Shown: positions 26,203 to 35,762 of the stretch, piece after piece
Layout: every line of letters begins with the position of its first letter
Numbering within the stretch: the first letter of the stretch is position 1
NCBI RefSeq assembly: GCF_001921215.1
Contig: NZ_MSIF01000022.1
Location: forward strand, 62,001-126,000
Origin: Actinophytocola xinjiangensis
GTDB taxonomy: Bacteria > Actinomycetota > Actinomycetes > Mycobacteriales > Pseudonocardiaceae
Reading direction: 5' to 3'
Length of the DNA stretch: 64,000 bases
Notes under the pieces: generated by a model
Told to the model about the DNA's origin: nothing
Databases searched by the model: none
Seen by the model: only the letters and a program-made list of their open reading frames with translations
Made by a program: the position numbers and the translations under genes

Positions 26203-27432
26203 CTAGCGGGATCCACGCCGGGTCAGGGAGGTCGCCAGTTTCGAGAACGGTTGCTCCACGGCCCGGTGCACCAGTTCGGCGACCAGCAGCGTGGCGACGA
26301 TCGAGATCCCGACGGCGGCGCTGGAAGGCAGGTCCCGCCACAGCCACGCCAGGAGACTGAACGCGATCGTCTGGTGCACCAGGTACACCACGTAGCTCCG
26401 GGACGACAGGTAGGTCACCACCCGCCACCGGGGAATCCGATGACTCGCCACCACCGCCAGGATCACCAGCAGCGTGGCGAGCGTGAGCGACACCATGTAC
26501 CCGTCGTCGTACCGGCCGTACCCGAGCACGTCGCCCCAGTTGAACACCAGCCAGCAGGCCAGTCCGAGCAGCAGGCCGGCCCACACCGGCGTCTTCTTCA
26601 TCCACACCAGCCAGATCACCTGGCCGAGCACGATCGCCGTGCCGAACGCGCCGATGTTGCCGACCGCCGCCGCGCCGAGGCCCTGGAAGTTCGGCACCAC
26701 CGACAGGATCACCGAGCACACGGTGATCTGGATGGCCACCGCCAGCCACGGCGTGCGCCGGTAGGCCCACAGCAGCCCGGCGATCATCGCGTACACGGAC
26801 AGTTGGGTGACCAGCGTCCACGCCACCCCGACCAGCGGCTCGAAGCCGTCGACGAAGAAGTTCAGCAGGAACATGTTGGCGAACATGTCGCCGAGGTCGA
26901 CCGACTTCGCGCCGCCGGGGATGGAGTAGGCGCCGGCGTTGACCAGCGACCACGCCAGGACCACGCCGACGATCAGTGACGGCAGGATCCGCAGCGCGCG
27001 TTTGACGCCGAACTCGCCGGCCCGTTCCTTGGTCGCCACGTGCGCCATGACGAACCCGCTGATCAGGAAGAACAGTGCGACACCGAGGAAGCCGAGCTCC
27101 TTGTTCAGGTGCAGCGGCCCGACCAGCATGTCGTCGATGACCTCGCTGATCGGCATCGGCTCTTCCTTGTACCGGTACCAGGTCGAGATGTGGGTGTAGA
27201 AGACCAGGCAGGACGCGATGGCGCGCAACAGGTCCAGGCCGTTGAGCCGGCCGCGCCGGCGACCGGGCGCCGGCGGCGCGGCCGGCGCCGGCACCGGCGC
27301 CATGACCGGTACCGTCGGCGGTGCCGGCGCGGGCGGCGGTGCTGGCTGTTCGGCGCGTGGGGGCCGGCCGACGACCGGCAGGGTGGGGATCGTCGGCGGG
27401 TCGACCGGCCGGGACGTGAGCTGCTCGCTCAT
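26203..27432 (-). CDS. Acyltransferase-3 family membrane protein
   Basis: 409 residues. A Pro/Ala-rich cytoplasmic N-terminus (1-60) precedes a ten-helix acyltransferase-3 domain. Landmarks are LLRAIASCLVFYTHIS (the catalytic His region), FFLISGFVMAHV, RALRILPSL, VAWTLVTQLSVYAM and the C-terminal YVVYLVHQTIAF. It resembles OafA-type O-acyltransferases acting on extracytoplasmic sugars. It lies 40 bases upstream of the second acyltransferase, and the two are clearly related, presumably by duplication. The gene precedes no obvious sugar-synthesis enzymes, so the acceptor is unknown. Confidence 0.88.
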   Translation of the reverse strand: MSEQLTSRPVDPPTIPTLPVVGRPPRAEQPAPPPAPAPPTVPVMAPVPAPAAPPAPGRRRGRLNGLDLLRAIASCLVFYTHISTWYRYKEEPMPISEVIDDMLVGPLHLNKELGFLGVALFFLISGFVMAHVATKERAGEFGVKRALRILPSLIVGVVLAWSLVNAGAYSIPGGAKSVDLGDMFANMFLLNFFVDGFEPLVGVAWTLVTQLSVYAMIAGLLWAYRRTPWLAVAIQITVCSVILSVVPNFQGLGAAAVGNIGAFGTAIVLGQVIWLVWMKKTPVWAGLLLGLACWLVFNWGDVLGYGRYDDGYMVSLTLATLLVILAVVASHRIPRWRVVTYLSSRSYVVYLVHQTIAFSLLAWLWRDLPSSAAVGISIVATLLVAELVHRAVEQPFSKLATSLTRRGSR

Positions 27433-27492
27433 CCCGACCTCCCCTCACGGACCGCTGATCACGCCGGTCACCCCGCGCGACAAGCTACCCGA

Positions 27493-30400
27493 TCAGACTG
27501 AGGGCCGTAGCCAAAGCGTGACAAAACCCTCTGCCGTGCCCCGGGCCAGCTCCACCAGCGCCTCGTCCGAGTCAACCACGTCCGCCGCGCGGAACTTGCC
27601 GTTCTCGGCGGCCTCGACGACCTCCTCGGTGACCGGCACCAGCTGGAAGCCCCACCCCCGGTAGGCGGCCAGCACGTCGACCGGCCGCGCGCCGGCCTGC
27701 TCGATGTCGTCCGGGTCGAACTCGGTGAGCACGTGCGGGCGGCCATCACGCAGCGCCGTCGCCATCCCGGCCAAGGCGCGGTGGTCGCGGCCCTGCGCGT
27801 CGCACTTCACCACGTCCACCCGCCGCTCGCCGAAGCCGGCCAGCCCGTCCAGGCGCAGGCCGGGCACCTCCAGCGCGCCGGTCGGGTCGATCCGGTTGTC
27901 GCCGGTGTTGCCCTCGCCGGACAACGCCAGCCGCAGCGCGGTGTCCTCGTCCCAGGCGGCGCCGTCGACGACCGTGAGCCGCGCGGCGACCTCCGGCGCG
28001 ACGTTGGCCGCCACGTTGAGCTCCAGCAGTTCCCGCACCGGCGCCCACGGCTCGACCGCGAACACCCGGCCGGCCGCCCCGACCTGGCGCAGGGCCCGCA
28101 CGGTGAAGTAGCCGACGTGCGCGCCGATGTCGACGAACACCCCGCCGGGCGGCAGCAGCGCGTCGACCAGCCGCGACTCGGCGGCCTCCCACGTGCCGTA
28201 GCGGCGCAGCCACGGCAGCACCACCGTGTCGTCGGCCGGCAGCCGCAGCGGGCCGACGTCGGTGACCACGGTCTGGCTGGCGCCGGCCGGCGCCGGGCTG
28301 ACCAGGTCGTGGTGGCGCAGCAGGCCCGTGCGCAGCAGCGGCAGCTCGGCGGTCAGCTCGGCCGTGGTCGCCTCGACCACCGCCATCCACTCGGCCCGCT
28401 CGTGGAACAGGCTCATCATCCGGTGTTCCAGCTCGGCGAGCCGGCCCCCGAGTTCGTTGGCCTGGTCGCCGATCCGCTGGTCGACCTGCGCCTGCGTCGG
28501 CCGCTCCCACAACTGCGCGAACTCCCGCAGCGACTCGCCGACCTCGGCGTTGACCGCCTGCTGGGCCGCCCGGTCGGTGGCCTGGGACCGCTCCAGCCGC
28601 TCCACCCTCGCCAGCAGGTCCGCCTGACCGGCGGCGACCTGGGCGAACGTGGCGCCGACGCCGTCCATCAGCTCGGTGAGCACCGCCCGCTGGTGGTGGT
28701 CGTAGTGGTCGAGCACCCGCAGGATGCCCCGGCGCAGCGCGGCCGCCATCGGCACCCGGCTCGCCGCCGCCGGATCGGCCCGCCAGCGCAGCGCCTCACG
28801 GCTGTGCTGGAACGGGGTGAGCGGGCTGTCCGGCGCGACCCCGCCGGCCCGCCGGTGGCGCCAGACGCCGTGCGCCCGCTCCACGGCGGTCCGCACCCAG
28901 GCGGCGGCCGAGGCCATCGACCGGCTGGTCAGCACGTGCCGGCGGGCGGCCGCGCCCCGGCGCGCCGCGGCGTCCGGGTCGTCGGCGACCTCGCGCAGCG
29001 CGGCGGCCATGGCGTCGGTGTCCGGCTGCGCCCAGTGGGCGTCACGTGGATAAGGTTCGTTGCCGGCACCCACCCTGACCAGCTGGTACGGGATGGGCCA
29101 GCCGGTCTCGGCGGTGAGGAACTCGGCCGTGCCGCCGTAGTCGGTGGCGATCACCGGCAGGCCGTGGGCCATCGCCTCGGCGACCGTCAGACCGAAACCC
29201 TCACTGCGGTGCGGCGAGAGGTAGCAGTCGGCCGACTCGAACAGCTTCGCGACCTCCTCGGCGCTGAGGTACTCCTCGATCAGCTCGATCCGGTCGTCCC
29301 CGGCGGCGGCCATCCGCAGCCGCTCACGGTCGCCCGGGTGCCGCTTGCCGTTAATGGTCTTGAGCACCAGCCGCACGTCGTCGCGGCCACCGAACGCCTC
29401 GCGGAACGCGGTGATCGCCGCGATCGGGTTCTTGCGCTCGAAGATGCTGTTGTGGTCGAACACGAACAGGAACCGGGTGAGCCCGTCGCGGCGGCCGGTC
29501 CTGGCCGGCGCGTCGGGGGCCAGCGGGTCGCGCACCGGCACCGGGAAGGTGTGCACCGGCACCGGGGAGTGCTCGCGGATGGCCCGCGCGCAGAACTCGC
29601 TGATCGTCCAGATCTCGTCGACCTGGCCGAACGCCGGGTGCATGGCCGGCGGGAACGAGTCCAGTTCCCAGGACCACACGCCGACCACGTACCGGTCGCG
29701 ATCGAGGTCGGGGTGCATCCGCAGGGTCGCGGCCGTCATGTCGGCGTTGACCACCAGCACGCTCACGCCGTACCGAGGGTCGCCGGCCGCCGCGCCCGAC
29801 GGCAGCGGGTGGTCGGTCCGGCTGACCACCGTGAACTCCTCGACGGCGGTGGCCACCGGGACCCCGCTGTCGACCACGGCCCGGTGCAGCAGCCGGCCCA
29901 GCTCACCGACCCCCAGCTCGGCGGTCAGGTAGCCCAGCACGTTCACGCCCAGGTCCTCGACCACCGGCACCGGCTCGCGCGCCGGCCGGTCGGCCACCGC
30001 CGAGGCCGGCAGCTCACGCTCGTTGGCGCCCGAGGTCAGGCACCAGTGGCGGTAGCCCTCGGCGTCGGTGTGCAGCGGGTCGGGGTAGACCCGCCGCAGG
30101 TCCTCGCGGGAGTGCCACAGCGCCTCGGCCCAGCGCGAGAGCCCGGCCCGCTCCTGGGCGGGGGTCGCCGGCTCGACGGCCCAGGCCAGCAGGTCCCGCG
30201 CGGAGTCACCGCCGAACGGGTTGGGCGGCGCCGGGGTGCCCTTGCGCTCGGAGTCCACCCACGCCGAGCGGTACACCCGGCGCAGCGACGGCGACACCGC
30301 GGTGCCGTCGGGCAGGGTGTTCCACCGGTAGGGGATGTCGTCGAGCGCCTGGCGGTAGCCGGCGGCGAACAGCTGGTCGCGGTAGCCGGCCGCCAGCTCG

Positions 30401-31242
30401 GCGAACACCGGGTACTCGGAGAGCAGCACCCGCGGCCTGTCGGCGTAGTGGGTGGTGGCCAGCCACGGCTTCTCCGGGCGGTAGCCGGAGTAGTGCACGA
30501 ACCGCAGCGGGTGCCCGGCGGCGGTCACCGTGCCGTCCTCGGCGCGGACCAGCGGACGCTGGTAGACGTTCCAGTAGGCGACGTTCCAACCCGGGTCGCC
30601 GACCACGGTGTTGCCGAACAGCGCCGGCACGTTGTCCACCCAGCGCTGGTCGGTGAACAGCTGCTCGGTGACCGAGGAGATCGCGTCCTGGCGCAGCCGC
30701 TCGGCCCAGAAGTCCAGGAACGGCGTCGCCTCCCGCGACATGCCGACGAAGCCCAGGTTGAACACGCCCGACGCCATGATGTCGGCCTCGCTGGGCCGCA
30801 GGCCGTCGCGCGGCATCGGCTCCAGCACGTGCGGGGTGAGCACGATCTCGTGCGCCGAGGCCAGCACCCCGACCTCGGTGGCGAACGACCCGAACACCTC
30901 GATGTCCGGGTCGAGGTAGATGGCGATCTCGTGCGCGTCGAGCAGCGTGCGCAGCAGCCACGGCTTCACCGCGGTGCTCAGCTCGGTCACCGAGTACGCC
31001 AGCGCCATCCGGCCGAACTCGCCGGCGTCCAGCGAGATGTCGCCCGGGCCGAGGAAGCGGATGCCGGGCACCCGCTCGGTGAGGTCGGCCAGCTCGTCGG
31101 CGTCGGCGTCGATGACCAGCACCGCGAACGCGGCGTCCGGGTGGTGGCGGGTGAACGACTCGGCCAACACCCTGGCCGCCGGCACGTAGTTGCGCGCGAC
31201 GATCGTCCCGGCGCAGATGCCGGCGGCCCCGAAATCAGCCAT
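27493..31242 (-). CDS. Three-domain protein: GT8-like + GT4 glycosyltransferase + FkbM methyltransferase
   Basis: 1249 residues. Residues 1-300 look like a retaining GT8-type domain with a DxD metal site in YLDPDIEVFG (Asp111, Asp113). About 430-800 is a GT4/GT-B glycosyltransferase (FVFDHNSIFERKNP, LSPHRSEGFGLTVAEAMAHG). About 870-980 is a coiled-coil-rich linker. About 1040-1240 is an FkbM-type methyltransferase (GGVFVDIGAHVGYFTVRAL, VKCDAQGRDH). It probably assembles and caps a glycan with an O-methyl group. The 3' end lies about 60 bases upstream of the acyltransferase pair. Its start overlaps the end of the 31235-32419 gene by 8 bases. Confidence 0.85.
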   Translation of the reverse strand: MADFGAAGICAGTIVARNYVPAARVLAESFTRHHPDAAFAVLVIDADADELADLTERVPGIRFLGPGDISLDAGEFGRMALAYSVTELSTAVKPWLLRTLLDAHEIAIYLDPDIEVFGSFATEVGVLASAHEIVLTPHVLEPMPRDGLRPSEADIMASGVFNLGFVGMSREATPFLDFWAERLRQDAISSVTEQLFTDQRWVDNVPALFGNTVVGDPGWNVAYWNVYQRPLVRAEDGTVTAAGHPLRFVHYSGYRPEKPWLATTHYADRPRVLLSEYPVFAELAAGYRDQLFAAGYRQALDDIPYRWNTLPDGTAVSPSLRRVYRSAWVDSERKGTPAPPNPFGGDSARDLLAWAVEPATPAQERAGLSRWAEALWHSREDLRRVYPDPLHTDAEGYRHWCLTSGANERELPASAVADRPAREPVPVVEDLGVNVLGYLTAELGVGELGRLLHRAVVDSGVPVATAVEEFTVVSRTDHPLPSGAAAGDPRYGVSVLVVNADMTAATLRMHPDLDRDRYVVGVWSWELDSFPPAMHPAFGQVDEIWTISEFCARAIREHSPVPVHTFPVPVRDPLAPDAPARTGRRDGLTRFLFVFDHNSIFERKNPIAAITAFREAFGGRDDVRLVLKTINGKRHPGDRERLRMAAAGDDRIELIEEYLSAEEVAKLFESADCYLSPHRSEGFGLTVAEAMAHGLPVIATDYGGTAEFLTAETGWPIPYQLVRVGAGNEPYPRDAHWAQPDTDAMAAALREVADDPDAAARRGAAARRHVLTSRSMASAAAWVRTAVERAHGVWRHRRAGGVAPDSPLTPFQHSREALRWRADPAAASRVPMAAALRRGILRVLDHYDHHQRAVLTELMDGVGATFAQVAAGQADLLARVERLERSQATDRAAQQAVNAEVGESLREFAQLWERPTQAQVDQRIGDQANELGGRLAELEHRMMSLFHERAEWMAVVEATTAELTAELPLLRTGLLRHHDLVSPAPAGASQTVVTDVGPLRLPADDTVVLPWLRRYGTWEAAESRLVDALLPPGGVFVDIGAHVGYFTVRALRQVGAAGRVFAVEPWAPVRELLELNVAANVAPEVAARLTVVDGAAWDEDTALRLALSGEGNTGDNRIDPTGALEVPGLRLDGLAGFGERRVDVVKCDAQGRDHRALAGMATALRDGRPHVLTEFDPDDIEQAGARPVDVLAAYRGWGFQLVPVTEEVVEAAENGKFRAADVVDSDEALVELARGTAEGFVTLWLRPSV

Positions 31243-32419
31243 CCGCCGGCAACTTCTCTAGCTGGCTGGCCAGCACCTCGTCGAACAGCGCGTTGGTGCC
31301 TTCCTTGTCCTCGCCCTGGGCCTGGAGCCGGATGACCTGGTTGCCCGAGGAGTAGTGCGAGCGCAGCAGCGGGCCCTTGCTCGCTTCCTGGTTGGCGGCC
31401 GAGAGCACGTTCTCCGGGCCCTCCCGCTCGCTGAGGCTGAACCGCAGCTGCAGGGCGCCGAGCTCGTCGCGGGCCGTGGCGGCGGCCGCCTCGTCGGACA
31501 TGGTGACCACCAGCACGATGACCCGGATGCCGTTGTCGTTGGCGATGGCCACCGCGGCCTCGCCAGGACCGCCGGCCTCGTAGAGCCCGATCTCCTGCGG
31601 GGTCAGGTAGTCGATGCCCTTGACCTTCTCGAACGAGTCGATCTGCGACATGTTCTGCTGCTCGCCCGGCAGCTCCACGATCGGGCCCTCGGGGACCTCG
31701 GAGGTCGGCGGGGCGCTCTGCGTCTGCTGCGGGTCGTCACCGCCGCCGCCGGGGGGCGGGTCGGCGGTCTCGTTGTCCGGGCGGAACATGAAGTAGGCGC
31801 CGGCGGCGATACCGATCAGCACGACGACGATCCCGATGATGCCCAGCACCTTGCCGGTGCTCGACTTCTTCTCGGTCTCGAAGACCTCGGGCCCCTGTCT
31901 GGCCCAGTCCGGGGTGCCGGCGGCGGCCAGCGGCGGGAACTCCTGCCCGGCCCACGGCGGCGCCAGGTCCTCCTCGGCGCCCCACGGCGGCTGGTTGGGC
32001 GGCGGCTGCGGGAACCCGCCGGGCGGCGAGGGCGCCGGCCGGGGCGGGTAGGAGCCCTGGGCCTGCGGCGGCACCCCCGGCACGACCTGCGTGCGGTTGG
32101 GGTCCTCCGGCGGGGTGGCCCGCCAGCCGCCGACGGCCTGGGTACGGTCGGAGTCGCCGAGGTCCTGGCCGGACACGACCTGGGTCCGGTCGGCGTCGTC
32201 ACCGCCCGTGTTCGCGCCACCCTGCTGCTGCGGCGGCGGCTGCACGGCCGGCATCATCGTGGTCGACTCGGCGGCCGCGTCCTGGCCGGCGCCCGGCTGC
32301 GCGCCGGGGGAGACCGCGGTGGACAGGATCTGGTCGCGCCGCGACCGGTAGTCATCGGCCGAGATTCGCCCGGCGGCGAGCTCGTCATCGAGCTTGCGGA
32401 GTTCGTCCTGCCAGGACAC
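31235..32419 (-). CDS. Membrane protein with SHOCT-like N-terminus and extracytoplasmic domain
   Basis: 394 residues from GTG 32419 (AAGGGGG five bases upstream). Residues 1-33 form a short helical hairpin (SWQDELRKLDDELAAGRIS followed by DDYRSRRDQIL) resembling SHOCT domains. A long Pro/Gln-rich cytoplasmic linker (about 40-190) and one membrane helix (about 195-220) lead to an extracytoplasmic domain of about 150 residues. I recognise no catalytic motif. The paralogue at 32514-33644 shares the whole architecture and the 42481-42783 protein shares the N-terminus. It is co-transcribed with the GT-GT-FkbM fusion (8-base overlap). Confidence 0.75.
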   Translation of the reverse strand: MSWQDELRKLDDELAAGRISADDYRSRRDQILSTAVSPGAQPGAGQDAAAESTTMMPAVQPPPQQQGGANTGGDDADRTQVVSGQDLGDSDRTQAVGGWRATPPEDPNRTQVVPGVPPQAQGSYPPRPAPSPPGGFPQPPPNQPPWGAEEDLAPPWAGQEFPPLAAAGTPDWARQGPEVFETEKKSSTGKVLGIIGIVVVLIGIAAGAYFMFRPDNETADPPPGGGGDDPQQTQSAPPTSEVPEGPIVELPGEQQNMSQIDSFEKVKGIDYLTPQEIGLYEAGGPGEAAVAIANDNGIRVIVLVVTMSDEAAAATARDELGALQLRFSLSEREGPENVLSAANQEASKGPLLRSHYSSGNQVIRLQAQGEDKEGTNALFDEVLASQLEKLPADG

Positions 32420-32513
32420 CCTGGCCCCCTTCCATATGACCGGCCGCCGACACGGCGTCAGATCTGCACTCGCCCCGAACCTGCATATTGTGCATGGGAC
32501 CTGCCGGTCGGTT

Positions 32514-33644
32514 TCAGTCGGCCGGAAGCCGCTCGGTCAGCTCGGTGAGGATCTTCTGGAACTCGTCCCGCAGCTGCTGCTCGTTCCCGTCCGGCTGGGT
32601 GGACACGTTGAGCTGGACCCACACGTCGCCGGAGTTGTACACGGCGATGAACGTGCGGAACTGGTCGTCCTGGCGGGTGATCACCGGCGGGTCGTCCGGC
32701 GAGACCTCCTGCGCGGGGGTGAAACCGGCGCGCTGCAGGTGCTCGCGGGCCAGCACCGCCACCCCGTCCGCGCCGTTGGCCGGCGGGATCGGCGAGGCGA
32801 CCACCAGGTAGCCGTAGCCGGGGCGCACCGAGCCCCGGTAGACGACCTCGCTGGAGCCGTTGTCGGCCAGCATCGCGCCGTAGGGCTTGGTGAACAGCTT
32901 CAGCTCGCGGGCCTTGTCCAGCGACATCGTGCCGTTGTTCTCGTTGGCCCTGCCCGGCAGCTCCGGCATCTTGCCGTCGATCTCGTCGGTGCCGGTGGTG
33001 GCCGGTTGCTGCTCGGTGGTGGTCTGTGGCGGCGGCCCGGCGGTGTCGCCGCCCCCCTCGTCACCGCGTAACACGAACCACCACACGCCACCGCCGACCA
33101 GCGCCAGCACCAGCAGCGGCACCAGGAAACGCAGCGCGGTCGAGCCGCCACCGGAGTTGTTCTGGGTGAACACCTCCTGGCCCTGGATGGGCGCGGCGCG
33201 GTAGGGCGTCGGGCGCACCCCGGGCGGCCCGACCGGCATCGGCGGCAGTGGGCCCTGCGGGCCCTGCTGGACCGGTGGCGCCGGCGGGATCTGGTCGGCG
33301 GAGACCACCTGGGTGGTCTCGTCCTCCTTGGTCACCACCGAGGTGTTGGCCTCCGGCTCCGGCGCGGCCTGCGCGGTGGCGTCGACCGTGACGACCAGCG
33401 TGGTCTCGGCCGCGGACGCGTCGTCAGCGGCGGCGGCGGTGTCAGCGGCGGCCGTTCCGGAGGCGCCGTTGGTGGCGGGGTTGGCGGCCGCCCACAGGTC
33501 CTCGCGGGCGCCCCGGCCAGGGTTGGGCGAGCCGCTGGAGGCCTCGGCGAGGATCTCGTCGCGGGCCTTGCGGTACTCCGCGGCGCCGATCTCTCCCTTG
33601 GCCAGGCGCGCGTCGAGCTGGCGAAGGCTGTCCTGCCACGTCAT
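32514..33644 (-). CDS. Membrane protein with SHOCT-like N-terminus (paralogue)
   Basis: 376 residues from ATG 33644; an in-frame GTG at 33660-33662 is disfavoured because GGAGAG lies between the two starts. The N-terminal MTWQDSLRQLDARLAKGEIG hairpin, Ala/Thr-rich linker, single membrane helix (about 170-190) and extracytoplasmic C-terminal domain repeat the layout of the neighbouring 394-residue protein. The extracytoplasmic domain is the part most likely to have a specific role; none is recognised. It sits between the AlgX-like gene upstream and its paralogue downstream. Confidence 0.75.
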   Translation of the reverse strand: MTWQDSLRQLDARLAKGEIGAAEYRKARDEILAEASSGSPNPGRGAREDLWAAANPATNGASGTAAADTAAAADDASAAETTLVVTVDATAQAAPEPEANTSVVTKEDETTQVVSADQIPPAPPVQQGPQGPLPPMPVGPPGVRPTPYRAAPIQGQEVFTQNNSGGGSTALRFLVPLLVLALVGGGVWWFVLRGDEGGGDTAGPPPQTTTEQQPATTGTDEIDGKMPELPGRANENNGTMSLDKARELKLFTKPYGAMLADNGSSEVVYRGSVRPGYGYLVVASPIPPANGADGVAVLAREHLQRAGFTPAQEVSPDDPPVITRQDDQFRTFIAVYNSGDVWVQLNVSTQPDGNEQQLRDEFQKILTELTERLPAD

Positions 33645-33661
33645 CAGTTCAGGTCTCTCCA

Positions 33662-34981
33662 CTAGCGGATCGGGCGTTTCTGCAGTTCTTCGCGAACGAG
33701 GTCGATGAAGGAGTCCTCGAGCAGGTTGAGGCTGCCCCGGGCGATGTTGCGCTCGACGATCTCCAGGATGACCACCTCGTTGTCGCCCATCGTCCGTGCG
33801 ACCAGGCCGGGGTCGGGTTCGACGGTGCTGTAGTACAGCTGGGTGACGTCGGAGAACGCGGCCGGTAGGTAGGACGAGATCGGGAGGGTGAAGGAGTCAC
33901 CGAGCAGCAGTGTAGGGCGCTGGATCATCCCGTCCAGCGGGTCGGAGGTCCGTCGCACCGGTTCGCGCAGGTCGTTGACGGCCGAGGCGGTCCGGTCGGT
34001 CTGCCCGTCGGGACGCAGCCGGTAGCTGGTCGAGTCGTTCTTGCCCTCCTGGCCGATCAGCGGCGGCAGGTCGGCGGTGGACTGCCGCTCGCCGCGCCTG
34101 CTGATCTCCCAGTCGTCGGTGACGCCCGGCTCGAGTTCCTCGGCGATCTGCTCCAACATCGTCAGCGCGCCCTCGTTGGTCCAGTGCGAGTCCTGCGGGA
34201 AGTAGACGGGCTTGTCGTACTCCTCGGCGGCGGCCGCCAGCGGCGGGCGCATGTCCAGCGCGTCGGCGGTGGCGGCCAGCTGGCTCCACAGGGCGGGGGT
34301 GGCCTTCTCCGCGCAGTCCCGGCCGGCGTAGGAGTCGGGCAGGTTCTCGGGGATCATCGTCGTCTTGTCCGGCACGGCGACCAGCACGAACTCCCGCCCG
34401 GACGCCTCGACCGCGGCACGCAGCTTGACCAGCTGGCCCATGGTCTCCTCGACCGGCCGTCTCGGCTGACACTTGGCGATGACGTCCTGGCCGAGGTAGA
34501 GCCAGCCGTCGTCGCCCTCGATGACCCGGCGGTACCCGGCGGCGTCCGGCTCGTTGGCCGGGTTGTCCGGTTCGGTGGTCCGCTCGTCGCCGGGGTTGCC
34601 GGGCAGCGGCCCCGACGGGGTGGAGGTGCCCTGGTCGAACGGCGCCGGCTCACCGAAGAAGGTGCGGCTGACCCAGTCGGCGGCCGAGATCGCGCCGCCC
34701 CGGAAGACGAGGTTGTCGGTGGCCCACGGGTCCATGCCGGTGAGGAAGTCCCAGCCGTCCCAGACGCTGGGGAAGGAGGCCAGCTGGTGGTTCTCCAGCT
34801 CGGCGGGACGCATCCCGAGCAGCCACATGAACGTCGGCGTGGTGAAGAAGACCAGGGCACTGATCAGCGCGGTCAGCTGCCGCCCACCGTGACGGGGCCG
34901 GTGCAGCGAGTGCTCACGCGGGAGCCACGCCTCGTGCACCGGGGGTAGCCCGTCGACCGGCCGCCGATCGTCCAAGGTCAC
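33662..34981 (-). CDS. AlgX/AlgJ-like SGNH-fold protein (putative exopolysaccharide O-acetyltransferase)
   Basis: 439 residues. After a cytoplasmic N-terminus there is one membrane helix (about 38-56), so the domain faces outside. The SGNH-like fold is shown by YFPQDSHWTNEGA (DxHW-type catalytic Asp/His) and LLLGDSFTLP (nucleophile Ser in GDSFT), plus VLVAVPDKTTMIPENLP. In alginate systems such proteins O-acetylate polymer using acyl groups delivered by membrane acyltransferases. The two acyltransferase-3 proteins nearby fit that role. The pairing is inferred, not shown. Confidence 0.85.
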   Translation of the reverse strand: MTLDDRRPVDGLPPVHEAWLPREHSLHRPRHGGRQLTALISALVFFTTPTFMWLLGMRPAELENHQLASFPSVWDGWDFLTGMDPWATDNLVFRGGAISAADWVSRTFFGEPAPFDQGTSTPSGPLPGNPGDERTTEPDNPANEPDAAGYRRVIEGDDGWLYLGQDVIAKCQPRRPVEETMGQLVKLRAAVEASGREFVLVAVPDKTTMIPENLPDSYAGRDCAEKATPALWSQLAATADALDMRPPLAAAAEEYDKPVYFPQDSHWTNEGALTMLEQIAEELEPGVTDDWEISRRGERQSTADLPPLIGQEGKNDSTSYRLRPDGQTDRTASAVNDLREPVRRTSDPLDGMIQRPTLLLGDSFTLPISSYLPAAFSDVTQLYYSTVEPDPGLVARTMGDNEVVILEIVERNIARGSLNLLEDSFIDLVREELQKRPIR

Positions 34982-34991
34982 GGCGGCTACG

Positions 34992-35759
34992 TTAGCCGTC
35001 GGCCTCGGGAGGTGTCCCCGGGTTGCCGACAGTGGCGGCGGCGGATCGTTGCACCTGTAATTCGGCGGTCACGTCGGCGCGGGTCGCCGGGCGGATCTCC
35101 AGCACGTCACGGGTGGTGGCGACCAGGTAGCGGCCGTGCGCGGAGTCCACGTAGCTGACCGGCGCCCGGCCGCCCACCGGGTACAGCTCGCCGGCCCCCG
35201 TGGTCGGCGCGGCCACCAGCGCCGCGGCCCGGCGCACCTGCGGCCCCACCCGGCGCAGCCCGGCACCGCCCTCGGTCGGCCGTCCCCCCGACGGATCGGT
35301 GGCCCGCAGCTCCGCCAGGTCCACCCGCAGCGGCGGCCCGGCCCCGGCCGGCACGTCCGGCAGGTGGGCGGCCAGCCGCTCGGCCAGCCGCTGGCGGTGC
35401 ACGCTGCGCACGGTGACGTCGTTCCCGGAGCGCACCGCCAGCACCGCCTCCCGCCCGATCGCCCCGGCCAGCACCGAGGTGGTGCGGTGCTCGTGGGTCA
35501 GCCACCCGTGGAACCCGACGTCCGGCCGGCACACCACGGCCAGCGCGGCCACCACCTCCCGGTCGATCTCACCGTCGCGGCGCCGCCAGCCCAGCCGCGT
35601 CAGGTGCCGCTCGACCAGCCGCCCGAACCGGCCGGCCGCCGCCGGGTCCCGCCACAGCGGTTCGGGCGTCAGCCCCAGGTGCGGCTCGCCGAGCCCCAGC
35701 CCGGCCACCAGTTCCGCCAGCACACGCACGGGAAGTCGCGCCGGCGCGGGCAACACCAC
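34992..35759 (-). CDS. EspG-family ESX secretion-associated protein
   Basis: 255 residues from a GTG at 35759 (a second GTG follows directly). The pattern matches the EspG fold of ESX/type VII chaperones: LAELVAGLGLGEPHLGL at the N-terminus, a central Trp-containing GFHGWLTHEHR, and a C-terminal beta strand YLVATTRDVLEI. EspG binds PE/PPE or WXG-type substrates in the cytosol and keeps them soluble for secretion. It is the last of a four-gene set, 3 bases after the WXG-type protein gene, which is its probable client. Confidence 0.85.
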   Translation of the reverse strand: MVLPAPARLPVRVLAELVAGLGLGEPHLGLTPEPLWRDPAAAGRFGRLVERHLTRLGWRRRDGEIDREVVAALAVVCRPDVGFHGWLTHEHRTTSVLAGAIGREAVLAVRSGNDVTVRSVHRQRLAERLAAHLPDVPAGAGPPLRVDLAELRATDPSGGRPTEGGAGLRRVGPQVRRAAALVAAPTTGAGELYPVGGRAPVSYVDSAHGRYLVATTRDVLEIRPATRADVTAELQVQRSAAATVGNPGTPPEADG

Positions 35760-35762
35760 GGC

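Noticed and set aside
27733-31335. 1200-codon open frame on the plus strand opposite the GT-GT-FkbM gene
   Set aside because: It mirrors a clear GC-rich gene on the other strand, is Arg/His/Gly-rich and has no recognisable domain.
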